DNA of 64,000 bases, taken from NCBI GenBank assembly GCA_964383365.1, contig CAYLHF010000015.1:13766-77765 (forward strand). Direction: 5' to 3'. Within the stretch, counting starts at the first letter, position 1, and every line of letters begins with the position of its first letter. The notes below the pieces were generated by a model that was not told the DNA's origin, did not search any database, and was given only the letters and a program-made list of their open reading frames with translations. Source of the DNA: CAYLHF01 sp964383365. GTDB lineage: Bacteria; Bacteroidota; Rhodothermia; Rhodothermales; UBA10348. The translations under genes were made by a program, and so were the position numbers. This document shows, piece by piece, positions 1 to 7,248 of the stretch.

Positions 1-2
1 AA

Positions 3-872
3 CTCAAGACGGCTGGAGGTCCCGGTCGTTTCCGGGTTCTGTCTCTCGAGAATGGACAAGATCCGTCGATCAATGCCAGGCCATCGTTTTTCTATGAATC
101 GCTCGGCGGTTATCACGGAGCCAAACTCAGGGTATATCAGGATTTTCTCGACAAGATTCTCATTGATCGGGAGCGAGGCGGGCTTAACCACCGGGCGCTT
201 GATCTGATGAACGTCCGATTCATAGTCAGCAGAAATCCAATTCCCGGGTACCGAGAAGTATATCGCGATGAGACATCCGGGAATAATGTGTATGAAAATC
301 CAACCGTGCTCCCACGGGCACACTTCGTCACCGAATCCCGGGTCGTAACGGATTTATCAGATCTGTTCAGTGCCCTCCAGAATAATGATTTTGATCCATC
401 CCGGACGGTTCTGTTGTCAGGTACTCCGGTAATGACTGATGCTCCGGATCCGACGGACGTGACACCGTTTCCAGATGATGGGCACGATGACATCATGAAT
501 TCAGATTCGTCTGCACACGACGTCGTGGCGCTCTCGTCTTTCACGGCGGATAGAATCGAATGGCAGGTAAAGACGTCTGCGCGGCGGTGGCTCGTCGTTT
601 CGGAAGTATTTTATCCGGCAGGTTGGAACGCATACATAGACGATCAACCGGTAGACATCCACCAGGCAAATTATCTGATTCGAGCCGTGGAAGTGCCGCC
701 AGGATCCCACCGCGTCCGCATGGAATTTCGTCCCGACGCGGACCGCCTCGGTACGTGGCTTTCTGCCGGGTCGACCGTTTTCGTCTATGGTGTTCTCCTG
801 TGGCTGATCGGGATCTCTGGATTTCGTCGAAAGAAAGAAACCATTATTGAGTCAGAGGCGCTGAATTCGTGA
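3..872 (+). CDS. YfhO-family membrane protein, C-terminal part (5' end outside the window)
   Basis: The reading frame is open from base 3 and ends in TGA at 870-872, so this is the C-terminal ~289 residues of a larger protein. The fragment FYESLGGYHGAKLRVYQDFL followed by LMNVRFIVSR and a late YPAGWNAYIDD / VPPGSHRV pair is typical of the periplasmic end of YfhO-type multi-membrane-span proteins. Members are linked in Gram-positives to lipoteichoic acid glycosylation and elsewhere to surface glycan work. A last hydrophobic helix (about 774-825) is followed by a basic tail (FRRKKE). The next gene starts at a GTG overlapping this stop by 4 bases, so the two are probably co-translated with the glycan genes that follow. 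The family call rests on remembered motifs; the substrate is unknown. Confidence 0.8.
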   Translation, partial: LKTAGGPGRFRVLSLENGQDPSINARPSFFYESLGGYHGAKLRVYQDFLDKILIDRERGGLNHRALDLMNVRFIVSRNPIPGYREVYRDETSGNNVYENPTVLPRAHFVTESRVVTDLSDLFSALQNNDFDPSRTVLLSGTPVMTDAPDPTDVTPFPDDGHDDIMNSDSSAHDVVALSSFTADRIEWQVKTSARRWLVVSEVFYPAGWNAYIDDQPVDIHQANYLIRAVEVPPGSHRVRMEFRPDADRLGTWLSAGSTVFVYGVLLWLIGISGFRRKKETIIESEALNS

Positions 873-1411
873 GTCCCATCCTGGATTTTTCGTCGGAAAG
901 TAACCCTACGCTCGAGCATCGGTACAAGAAAACGCTCGCGTTTTTGTCGAGAGTGGCGCCGAGTCCCGGCCGAGTACTGGATGTAGGATCTGGGAATCTC
1001 CTCTCCCAACGGATGACCGAGCGGGGCTATGATGTCCTGAATACGGAAGGAGACCTGGATGTCGGGGTCAATATCAGCACCGATGTTCATTTTGACGTAC
1101 TGACAGCCTTCGAAATCCTGGAACATCTCATCAACCCGATGGGCGTTCTGACCGGGGTCAACGCGGATCACCTGGTGGCCACGGTTCCCCTCCGGCTCTG
1201 GTTTGCCAATGCGTATCGCAGCCGCGACAGCCGCTGGAACAGCCATTTTCATGAGTTTGAAGACTGGCAGTTTGAGTGGCTCCTCGATCGGAGTGGATGG
1301 TCTATCCAGACGACTGAAAAGTGGACCAGTCCCATTCGGGAAATTGGGATTCGGCCGGTGCTTAGACGGTTCACGCCCCGCTACCTCGCTGTACACGCCA
1401 TCCGAAAGTGA
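869..1411 (+). CDS. class I SAM-dependent methyltransferase
   Basis: A 180-residue protein with a SAM-binding motif I at about residues 35-42 (VLDVGSGN), an acidic post-I region, and a motif around residue 81 (AFEILEHL) where class I methyltransferases carry the DxxEHL-like strand. The C-terminal HFHEFEDWQFEWLL resembles small methyltransferases of polysaccharide clusters. The GTG start overlaps the upstream stop by 4 bases, and the end overlaps the next glycosyltransferase start by 4 bases, which points to one transcript. A role in methylating a sugar or glycan lipid is inferred from context only. Confidence 0.75.
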   Translation: MSPILDFSSESNPTLEHRYKKTLAFLSRVAPSPGRVLDVGSGNLLSQRMTERGYDVLNTEGDLDVGVNISTDVHFDVLTAFEILEHLINPMGVLTGVNADHLVATVPLRLWFANAYRSRDSRWNSHFHEFEDWQFEWLLDRSGWSIQTTEKWTSPIREIGIRPVLRRFTPRYLAVHAIRK

Positions 1412-2757
1412 AACAAGTACTCATCATAAGCTACTATTTTCCTCCATCCGGGGGCCCCGGTGTGCAACGTACGCTCAAGTTTGTGAAGTATTTTCGGTCG
1501 TTCGGATGGGAGCCGACCGTTCTTACCGTCGAGCCCCGATTCGCTTCGTTTCCGGATCTGGATCCAGCATTGAGTCGGGATGTACCGGACGGCATCGATA
1601 TCATAAGGACTCGCTCCCGGGATCCCTATGCGGCCTACGCCCGGTGGACGGGTGCCCGTAAATCGGATTCCATCGGTGTCGGTTTTCTGACGTCCGGAAA
1701 AGTCGGTTGGAGAGAGCGAGCAGCCCGCTGGATTCGCGCCAATGTTTTTCTGCCGGATGCCCGGGTCGGGTGGGTTGCCTTCGCCCGGCAGGCCGCCCTG
1801 TCGCTCACCCTGAAAAAATCATTCGATGCGGTCCTGACAACGGGGCCGCCACATTCGGCTCACCTGGTCGGACTGGCGCTCAAGAAGAAACTGGATATAC
1901 CCTGGATCGTGGATCTCAGAGATTCCTGGCCAGATGATTCCTATGCGCATTTACTGCCTACGTCACGTTGGGCAGCATCACGTGATGCCAGGCTCAGACG
2001 TGGCGTCTATGAGTCGTCTGACCGGATCGTAACCGTGAGTCCGTCCATCAAAGAATCGACGTCGAGGTGGACCCAAACCGAAATTGATGTTATTTACAAC
2101 GGGTACGATGAGGACGATTTCGAAGGGATACAGACCGATTCGTCTGATACGTTTACCATCGTTTACACGGGAAATCTGTCGTCGGAACGAAATCCGCAGG
2201 CGCTGTGGAGAACCCTGTCCGACCACGGTGAGGCTTTTCCGGAGCTCAGGGTCAAACTGATTGGAAACGTCGGGGCAGCGGTACACGCCGACATTATCCG
2301 TTTCGGCCTGTCGTCAATCGTATCGACGATAGACTATGTCCCTCATTCGGAAGCGCTGGCCCGAATGTCCGCTGCTCAAGTTCTGCTGTTATCTGTCAAC
2401 CGGGTGCCGGAGGCGAGAGGAATCATTACCGGCAAGATTTTCGAATATCTGGGGTCCGGGCGTCCGATTCTTTGCCTGGCTCCGACCGACGGCGACGCGG
2501 CCGATATTATCAGGCAATCGCGCGCCGGTCAGACGTTTGACTACGACGATGTCGAAGGATTTGAGAGAGAATTGCGCCGGTTATACGCGGCATGGCAGTC
2601 GGGAAATTCTACGTCGGGTGCCGGTTCTGAGGCGATTAAATCGTATTCGAGACGCGTACAGACCGGAGTGATGGCGCGTCTTCTGGACCAGATCTCCTCA
2701 GGACGAAGCGGTGGAATTCGGCTGCCGGATGACCCGGTCGCGTCCGCTCCCCAATAA
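1408..2757 (+). CDS. glycosyltransferase, GT-B fold, family 4-like
   Basis: A 449-residue protein beginning at GTG with the N-terminal signature SYYFPPSGGPGVQRT (residues ~7-21), common in GT4-like enzymes of O-antigen and exopolysaccharide clusters. A second domain starts near residue 250 (IVYTGNLSSERNP), and a nucleotide-sugar-binding segment near 345 (EYLGSGRPILCLAP) holds the conserved glutamate. The length fits a complete two-domain GT-B enzyme. It would transfer a sugar from an NDP-sugar on the cytoplasmic face of the membrane; donor and acceptor cannot be told from sequence. It overlaps the methyltransferase by 4 bases and is followed 13 bases later by an epimerase gene. Confidence 0.82.
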   Translation: MKQVLIISYYFPPSGGPGVQRTLKFVKYFRSFGWEPTVLTVEPRFASFPDLDPALSRDVPDGIDIIRTRSRDPYAAYARWTGARKSDSIGVGFLTSGKVGWRERAARWIRANVFLPDARVGWVAFARQAALSLTLKKSFDAVLTTGPPHSAHLVGLALKKKLDIPWIVDLRDSWPDDSYAHLLPTSRWAASRDARLRRGVYESSDRIVTVSPSIKESTSRWTQTEIDVIYNGYDEDDFEGIQTDSSDTFTIVYTGNLSSERNPQALWRTLSDHGEAFPELRVKLIGNVGAAVHADIIRFGLSSIVSTIDYVPHSEALARMSAAQVLLLSVNRVPEARGIITGKIFEYLGSGRPILCLAPTDGDAADIIRQSRAGQTFDYDDVEGFERELRRLYAAWQSGNSTSGAGSEAIKSYSRRVQTGVMARLLDQISSGRSGGIRLPDDPVASAPQ

Positions 2758-2770
2758 ATAACAGCGACGG

Positions 2771-3838
2771 ATGATCTCTATTCTAACTATTGTCGGTGCC
2801 CGGCCTCAATTCGTGAAGGCGGCTATGGTCAGCCGTGCCCTGAATGATTCCGATATCCACGAGATCCTCGTTCATACCGGACAACATTATGACGAGGCCA
2901 TGAGTGCCGTCTTTTTTGAAGAACTCGGAATTCCCAGTCCCGCCGTTAACCTGGGAGTCGGGTCCGGTACGCACGCCATGCAGACAGGCGAGATGATGGT
3001 TCGACTCGAACATCATCTCGCCGAAATAGACCGTCCAAATTTTGTGCTCGTATATGGCGATACGAACAGCACGCTGGCGGCATCACTCGTGGCCGCAAAG
3101 TTGCATATTCCGATCGCACACGTCGAAGCCGGTCTTCGTTCGTTCAACCGGAGGATGCCCGAAGAAATAAACAGGATTATCACGGACCGGTTGAGCAGTC
3201 TGCTGTTCTGTCCGACCGATACGGCCGTCCGTCACCTTGCAGACGAGGGCATGTCTGACGGCGTCTACTTGACGGGAGATGTAATGCGCGACGCCACATT
3301 GTTTTTCGCGTCGATGGCCCGTGAGCGCTGTCCCCTTGCTGATGTCATCGAGAATCATTCCGGGACGTATGTCGTGGCCACTATTCATCGGGCGGAGAAT
3401 ACGGATGATCCAGAGCGACTGACGGCCATCATGCGTGGTCTGGGACGGATTGGCGTCCCCGTTATCCTCCCCGTCCATCCGCGCACCCGCAAGCGACTCA
3501 ACCATCTGGTTCTGGCAGATAATATCCGTCTCATCGAACCGGTATCGTATCTGCAGATGCTGACACTCGTCGCATCTGCAGAGCGCGTCTTGACGGACTC
3601 CGGAGGGTTACAGAAAGAGTCCGTGTGGATGGAGACGCCGTGCATCACGCTTCGGGATGAAACCGAGTGGACAGAGACCTTGGAGAATGGTTGGAATCAG
3701 GTGGTGGGCGCCGATGCGGATCGCATGGTCTCCGCCTTCTCGAGACGTCCGAGTAGCCCTGCCCCCTCGTTTGGAGCCAGTCCGGACGGCCTTTCTGCAT
3801 CCGGATGCATTGTTCGCCTTCTCGGAGAGGTCAGTTGA
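2771..3838 (+). CDS. wecB: UDP-N-acetylglucosamine 2-epimerase (non-hydrolysing type), paralogue 1
   Basis: A 355-residue protein with the full set of non-hydrolysing UDP-GlcNAc 2-epimerase motifs: GARPQFVK at residue 8, HTGQHYDEAM at ~36, GDTNSTLA at ~96, HVEAGLRS at ~117, RMPEEINR at ~128 and TDSGGLQKE at ~275. Such enzymes interconvert UDP-GlcNAc and UDP-ManNAc, or related 2-acetamido sugars. The segment after the TDSGG motif reads RDETEWTET, whereas the second paralogue (5042-6142) reads RDNTERPCT. The TEW form reminds me of enzymes acting on diacetamido-uronic sugars, so the exact substrate is open. It lies inside a same-strand glycan cluster with the next gene two bases away. Confidence 0.88.
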   Translation: MISILTIVGARPQFVKAAMVSRALNDSDIHEILVHTGQHYDEAMSAVFFEELGIPSPAVNLGVGSGTHAMQTGEMMVRLEHHLAEIDRPNFVLVYGDTNSTLAASLVAAKLHIPIAHVEAGLRSFNRRMPEEINRIITDRLSSLLFCPTDTAVRHLADEGMSDGVYLTGDVMRDATLFFASMARERCPLADVIENHSGTYVVATIHRAENTDDPERLTAIMRGLGRIGVPVILPVHPRTRKRLNHLVLADNIRLIEPVSYLQMLTLVASAERVLTDSGGLQKESVWMETPCITLRDETEWTETLENGWNQVVGADADRMVSAFSRRPSSPAPSFGASPDGLSASGCIVRLLGEVS

Positions 3839-3839
3839 C

Positions 3840-5063
3840 GTGTCACATATACTGATGGTTCTGGACAAAGCGTATCCACCCGATCTTCGGGTCGAAAACG
3901 AGGCGAGTACTCTTGTTGAGGCAGGGTATGACGTATCGTTACTGGCTATTGGTCCCGACGACCGTGCCCGGCGGACCACGGAGCGAGGTGTGCGCGTGAC
4001 TCGTGACCGGATACCGGCATTTCTTCGAAATAAAATGAGAGGGCTCTCCGGGTCGGTGCCTCTACTGGACCTGTATCTGGGCCGGAGAATCAGAGCACTT
4101 CACGCGGAGGATACTATCGACGCCATTCACGCCCACGATCTGTATCTGTTCGGAGCCTGTATTCGGGCGGGTCGCAGGCTGGGTATTCCGGTCGTGGGCG
4201 ACATGCATGAGAACTGGGTAGAAGCGCTTCGACATTACCGGTGGAGTACCCACTTTCCCGGACGATTGGTCATTAATTTTGAACGGTGGGCGAGGCTCGA
4301 ACGGACGTGGTCCCTGGGCGTGGACGGACTCGTCGTGGTCATCGAAGAGATGCAGGACCGACTGGAAAAAGCAGGAATCCGTCCGTCACGTATCGCCGTG
4401 GTTCCGAATACAGTAAAATTGGACACGTACGACGACTGGCCGATCCAACGCGATATCGTTACGGCGCACAAGAACGATTTTACCATCGTGTATACGGGAG
4501 GTATGGATCAACATCGGGGTCTGACGACCGCCATTGATGCCATGCCCGCCGTTCGGGAAGCGATTCCCAATGCACGTCTACTGCTCGTTGGTGACGGCTC
4601 TCTTCGGTCCGAACTCATGAACCGGGCGGCATCCGTGGAGCGGATCACGTCGTCGGGGGAGGGCGCTTCGAAAAAGCCATGTATTGAATTTACCGGCTGG
4701 CAACCCCAGGAATTGGTAGCGAGTTATATCGCGGCAGCCGATGTGGGCCTCATTCCCCACTCGAAGACAGTCCACACCGACAATACCATCCCGCACAAGT
4801 TGTTTCATTACATGTATGCAGGTAAACCGGTCGTGGCGACCAACTGTGCGCCGATCGAACGGATCGTGGAGGACGAAGGGGCGGGGCTGATCTTCCGGTC
4901 AGATGATGCATCCGAACTTTCAGATGCGCTCATCCGACTGGGACAGGATGCGAACGAAAGACGCGGAATGGGTGAAAGAGGATTTAGCGCCGTTTCGAGC
5001 CGACTGAACTGGGATCATACGGCCCAGCGATTGGTCGATCTTTATCGGGACATCATTTCGTAA
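3840..5063 (+). CDS. glycosyltransferase, GT-B fold, family 4
   Basis: I chose the GTG at 3840 (MSHILMVLDKAYPPD) because a GGAGAGG ribosome binding site lies nine bases upstream; the longer open frame from 3657 only overlaps wecB out of frame. The 407-residue product has HAHDLYLFG near residue 97 and a donor-domain start at ~215 (IVYTGGMDQHRG). PHKLFHYMYAGKPVV (~318) is followed by IERIVEDEGAG, the ExnE-like sugar-nucleotide-binding loop of GT4 enzymes. The cytoplasmic role would be assembly of a surface polysaccharide or glycolipid. It converges on the second epimerase gene and their 3' ends overlap by 22 bases. Confidence 0.85.
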   Translation: MSHILMVLDKAYPPDLRVENEASTLVEAGYDVSLLAIGPDDRARRTTERGVRVTRDRIPAFLRNKMRGLSGSVPLLDLYLGRRIRALHAEDTIDAIHAHDLYLFGACIRAGRRLGIPVVGDMHENWVEALRHYRWSTHFPGRLVINFERWARLERTWSLGVDGLVVVIEEMQDRLEKAGIRPSRIAVVPNTVKLDTYDDWPIQRDIVTAHKNDFTIVYTGGMDQHRGLTTAIDAMPAVREAIPNARLLLVGDGSLRSELMNRAASVERITSSGEGASKKPCIEFTGWQPQELVASYIAAADVGLIPHSKTVHTDNTIPHKLFHYMYAGKPVVATNCAPIERIVEDEGAGLIFRSDDASELSDALIRLGQDANERRGMGERGFSAVSSRLNWDHTAQRLVDLYRDIIS

Positions 5064-6142
5064 AGACTGTCTACGACTCGTCCCGCAGCCTGACCATCCC
5101 ACAACTCGGGAATCGTACCGACCTTCCATCGCCCGTCGAACGCCCTCGCTGCGGCATCTGCCATGCGATTGGCATCGAGCGGGACCAACTCGTTGGTGCC
5201 TGCAGAGACGGTACAGGGTCGCTCGGTGTTGTCTCTTACGGTCGCGCAGGGGACCCCCAGTGCTGTAGTCTCTTCCTGGATGCCACCACTGTCCGTAACG
5301 ACGAGACCGGCGTTCGCTATCAGACCGGTGAATTCCAGATATCCGAGTGGCTCGGCGAGATGGATCTGTTCGTTTGCGGTCAATCGGTCCAGCAAGGCGC
5401 AATCCTCAAGACGTTGCCGGGTTCGGGGATGCGCGGGAAAGAGCACGGGATGGAGCCGTGCTATTCGTTCGATACCGTCTACGAAAACGGCCAGTCGATC
5501 TGGGTGATCGACCATCTCCGGGCGATGGGCCGTGATGAGTACGAATTCTCCTGCGATCATTTCGTAAGATGAAGCCGCACCGAGTTTTCTGGCTTTTTTT
5601 TCGAATTTTCTGAGCGAGTCAATCATCACGTTTCCGGCAAAGAAAATTTGCGTCTCTTTATGTCCTTCCGCCAGCAGGTTTGCCCGGCCCGCCTCTTCTG
5701 TTACGAATAAAAAATCCGAGATCGAATCTGTCGCTATTCTGTTTATTTCTTCCGGCATTCTGCGATCGCCCGATCGCAGTCCGGCCTCGACGTGGGCGAT
5801 GGGTATGTGGAGCTTACTGGCAGTCAGGGCGGCGGCCAGCGTAGAGTTCACGTCTCCTACAACCACCGTTACATCGGGCATCCGCTCCATCATAATCGGC
5901 TCAAGCGCTTGCATGACGCGGGCGGTCTGGACGGCATGCGTTCCGGAGCCGGCCCCGAGATAGATGTCAGGTACCGGGAGTTCCAGTTGTTCGAAGAACA
6001 CCTCGCTCATGGCCTGGTCGTAATGTTGACCGGTGTGAACCAGAACTGGCTCAAACGCCGAATGATCGGCAAGGGCCGAGACGAGAGGCCCAATTTTTAC
6101 AAAATTGGGCCTGGTTCCAGCTATAAGAAGGGCTTCAAACAT
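5042..6142 (-). CDS. wecB: UDP-N-acetylglucosamine 2-epimerase (non-hydrolysing type), paralogue 2
   Basis: The frame is open to 6220, but the start at 6142 (MFEALLIAGTRPNFVK) matches the family N-terminus, giving 366 residues. Motifs seen: AGTRPNFVK (8-16), HTGQHYDQAM, GDVNSTLAA, HVEAGLRSGDRRMPEEINR (split across a loop), ITAHRPE and TDSGGIQEE, followed by RDNTERP. The NTERP segment is the form found in classical WecB/MnaA enzymes making UDP-ManNAc, so this copy is the better candidate for the housekeeping epimerase. It is transcribed against the preceding glycan genes from the structured divergent region at 6143-6391, which it shares with the BMC genes. No strong ribosome binding site is visible. 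Confidence 0.9.
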   Translation of the reverse strand: MFEALLIAGTRPNFVKIGPLVSALADHSAFEPVLVHTGQHYDQAMSEVFFEQLELPVPDIYLGAGSGTHAVQTARVMQALEPIMMERMPDVTVVVGDVNSTLAAALTASKLHIPIAHVEAGLRSGDRRMPEEINRIATDSISDFLFVTEEAGRANLLAEGHKETQIFFAGNVMIDSLRKFEKKARKLGAASSYEMIAGEFVLITAHRPEMVDHPDRLAVFVDGIERIARLHPVLFPAHPRTRQRLEDCALLDRLTANEQIHLAEPLGYLEFTGLIANAGLVVTDSGGIQEETTALGVPCATVRDNTERPCTVSAGTNELVPLDANRMADAAARAFDGRWKVGTIPELWDGQAAGRVVDSLYEMMSR

Positions 6143-6261
6143 TTTCGGAATCTGTCCGGCTGATAGATTTGGGTGTACACTGCAAACCATAGTAGGGCAG
6201 TGGCGTCTATCTTCAAACACGTTCTCTACTTGATGTAAGCGCCTCCGGCAGATTGACTTCG

Positions 6262-6275
6262 GATCGGTACCGATC
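6262..6275. promoter_or_regulatory. perfect 14-bp palindrome in a divergent intergenic region (operator candidate)
   Basis: The sequence GATCGGTACCGATC is a perfect palindrome lying between the divergent wecB paralogue and the first BMC gene, 120 bases from the former start and 117 from the latter. Perfect palindromes of this size in a divergent promoter region are typical of dimeric repressor sites. No regulator gene is adjacent, so function is inferred from symmetry and position only. Confidence 0.35.
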
Positions 6276-6292
6276 TATATTCTTGGAAAGTA

Positions 6293-6350
6293 ATCGGACG
6301 TGCTCCCATTACCGGTCGTGTGCTCCGGGTGAACCCGGGTTGGGTCCGAT
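6293..6350 (+). promoter_or_regulatory. structured leader upstream of the BMC genes
   Basis: A 7-base inverted repeat (6293-6299 ATCGGAC with 6344-6350 GTCCGAT) encloses a second hairpin, CCGGGT at 6325-6330 pairing with ACCCGG at 6333-6338. The structure ends 41 bases before the BMC start codon, so it could be a folded 5' leader or an operator. I do not recognise it as a known riboswitch. It is not followed by a T-run, so a terminator is unlikely. Confidence 0.3.
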
Positions 6351-6391
6351 AGTCTATTACTATTCTTGTTTCGATATAACCGGTTTGCAAA

Positions 6392-6679
6392 ATGTCTGAT
6401 GATTACGGAATAGCCCTCGGTATGGTGGAAACACGTGGTCTCGTCGGCGCGATCGAAGCCGCGGATGCCATGGTCAAGGCCGCACGTGTCCATCTGATAG
6501 GCAAAGAAAAAATTGGCGGTGGTTACGTTACCGTGATGGTCAGAGGGGACGTCGGTGCAGTCAAGGCTGCAACGGATGCAGGTGCCGCTGCCGCCGAGAG
6601 AGTCGGTGAATTGGTCTCGGTCCATGTGATTCCGAGGCCGCACGGCGACGTGGAATCGGTTCTTCCGACGGGCGTTTAG
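6392..6679 (+). CDS. BMC-domain microcompartment shell protein, BMC-H type (PduA/EutM-like)
   Basis: A 95-residue single-domain protein, the usual size of hexamer-forming BMC-H shell proteins. It opens with ALGMVETRGLVGAIEAADAM, the signature first strand and helix. The central-pore loop KIGGG is at residues 40-44, and VTVMVRGDVGAVKAATDAG is the standard second half of the fold. Six subunits would form a tile with a small glycine-lined pore. The gene is followed after 79 bases by a second BMC gene and then by a YbbR-domain gene, all on the plus strand. No encapsulated enzyme, BMC-P pentamer or BMC-T gene is within the window, which is unusual for a metabolosome operon. The ribosome binding site is weak. 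Family call is firm; function is unknown. Confidence 0.93.
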   Translation: MSDDYGIALGMVETRGLVGAIEAADAMVKAARVHLIGKEKIGGGYVTVMVRGDVGAVKAATDAGAAAAERVGELVSVHVIPRPHGDVESVLPTGV

Positions 6680-6718
6680 CGTCGAACCGATTTTCCATTG
6701 AAAACACCCTTCGACGCT
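6678..6718 (+). promoter_or_regulatory. intercistronic hairpin between the two BMC genes
   Basis: AGCGTCGAA at 6678-6686 pairs perfectly with TTCGACGCT at 6710-6718. A second stem inside (TTTTC 6691-6695 with GAAAA 6700-6704) makes a compact two-tier structure. The outer stem includes the last two bases of the first BMC stop codon. With no T-run after it, it looks more like an RNA-processing or mRNA-stability element than a terminator, and could set different levels for the two shell proteins. Confidence 0.45.
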
Positions 6719-6758
6719 GAGCGGATCAAATAGGGTAGAACATTCGCTGGACCTGTTC

Positions 6759-7199
6759 ATGAAAACGACTGCAACGGAAGCTCTTGGGTTTGTTGAGACG
6801 CGTGGCTTGGTCGCCGCTATTGAGGCTGCCGATGCGATGCTCAAGGCGGCTCGCGTCCGGTTGGTTGGAATCGAGCAAACGGTCGCTGCGCTGATGACCG
6901 TTCAGGTCGCGGGCGAAACGGCTGCCGTTCAGTCTGCGGTAGATGCCGGCCGCTCGGCCGCCGAGCGTATCGGTGAGGTCGTTTCCTCGCACGTGATTGC
7001 CCGCCCTGATGGTGCCGTCATGAGTATGCAGAGCCAGGCTTCCGCTCCCGAAGTAAAGACGACTTCCCGGCCCGAAATTGAGCATATGACGGTTCGAGAA
7101 TTGAGAGCTATTGCGCGTGAGACCACGGGAATCGCCATCCAGGGGCGCGAAATTGCCCGGGCGAACAAAGCTCAACTGCTTGCAGCCCTACGTGGATAA
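6759..7199 (+). CDS. BMC-domain shell protein with C-terminal helix-extension-helix (Rho_N/SAP-like) tail
   Basis: The 146-residue product has a BMC domain at residues ~7-88 (ALGFVETRGLVAAIEAADAM through GEVVSSHVIARP). A Ser/Pro-containing linker follows (~89-108), then a basic helical tail from 109 (MTVRELRAIARE ... GREIARANKAQLLAALRG). The tail spacing of Leu, Ala and Lys resembles the Rho N-terminal/SAP fold, a small helix-extension-helix module that binds DNA or RNA. In the pore-loop region this copy has GIEQTVAALMTV in place of the glycine-rich loop of its neighbour. C-terminal extensions are known on other BMC proteins (EutK has a nucleic-acid-binding-like domain, PduK an Fe-S site), but I do not recall this combination as an established type. 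It probably co-assembles with the 95-residue protein upstream. BMC call firm, tail assignment moderate. Confidence 0.88.
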   Translation: MKTTATEALGFVETRGLVAAIEAADAMLKAARVRLVGIEQTVAALMTVQVAGETAAVQSAVDAGRSAAERIGEVVSSHVIARPDGAVMSMQSQASAPEVKTTSRPEIEHMTVRELRAIARETTGIAIQGREIARANKAQLLAALRG

Positions 7200-7248
7200 A
7201 TCGGTTCATGCTTTGTGATCGTTCCTCAGTAAAGGACCGAGAGAAATA

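Noticed and set aside
3657..3839. longer start for the glycosyltransferase at 3840
   Set aside because: The extension lies out of frame over the end of wecB; the GTG at 3840 has a good ribosome binding site and family-like N-terminus.
6392..7199. carboxysome or propanediol/ethanolamine metabolosome operon
   Set aside because: No RuBisCO, diol dehydratase, ammonia lyase or BMC-P gene is present around the two BMC genes.
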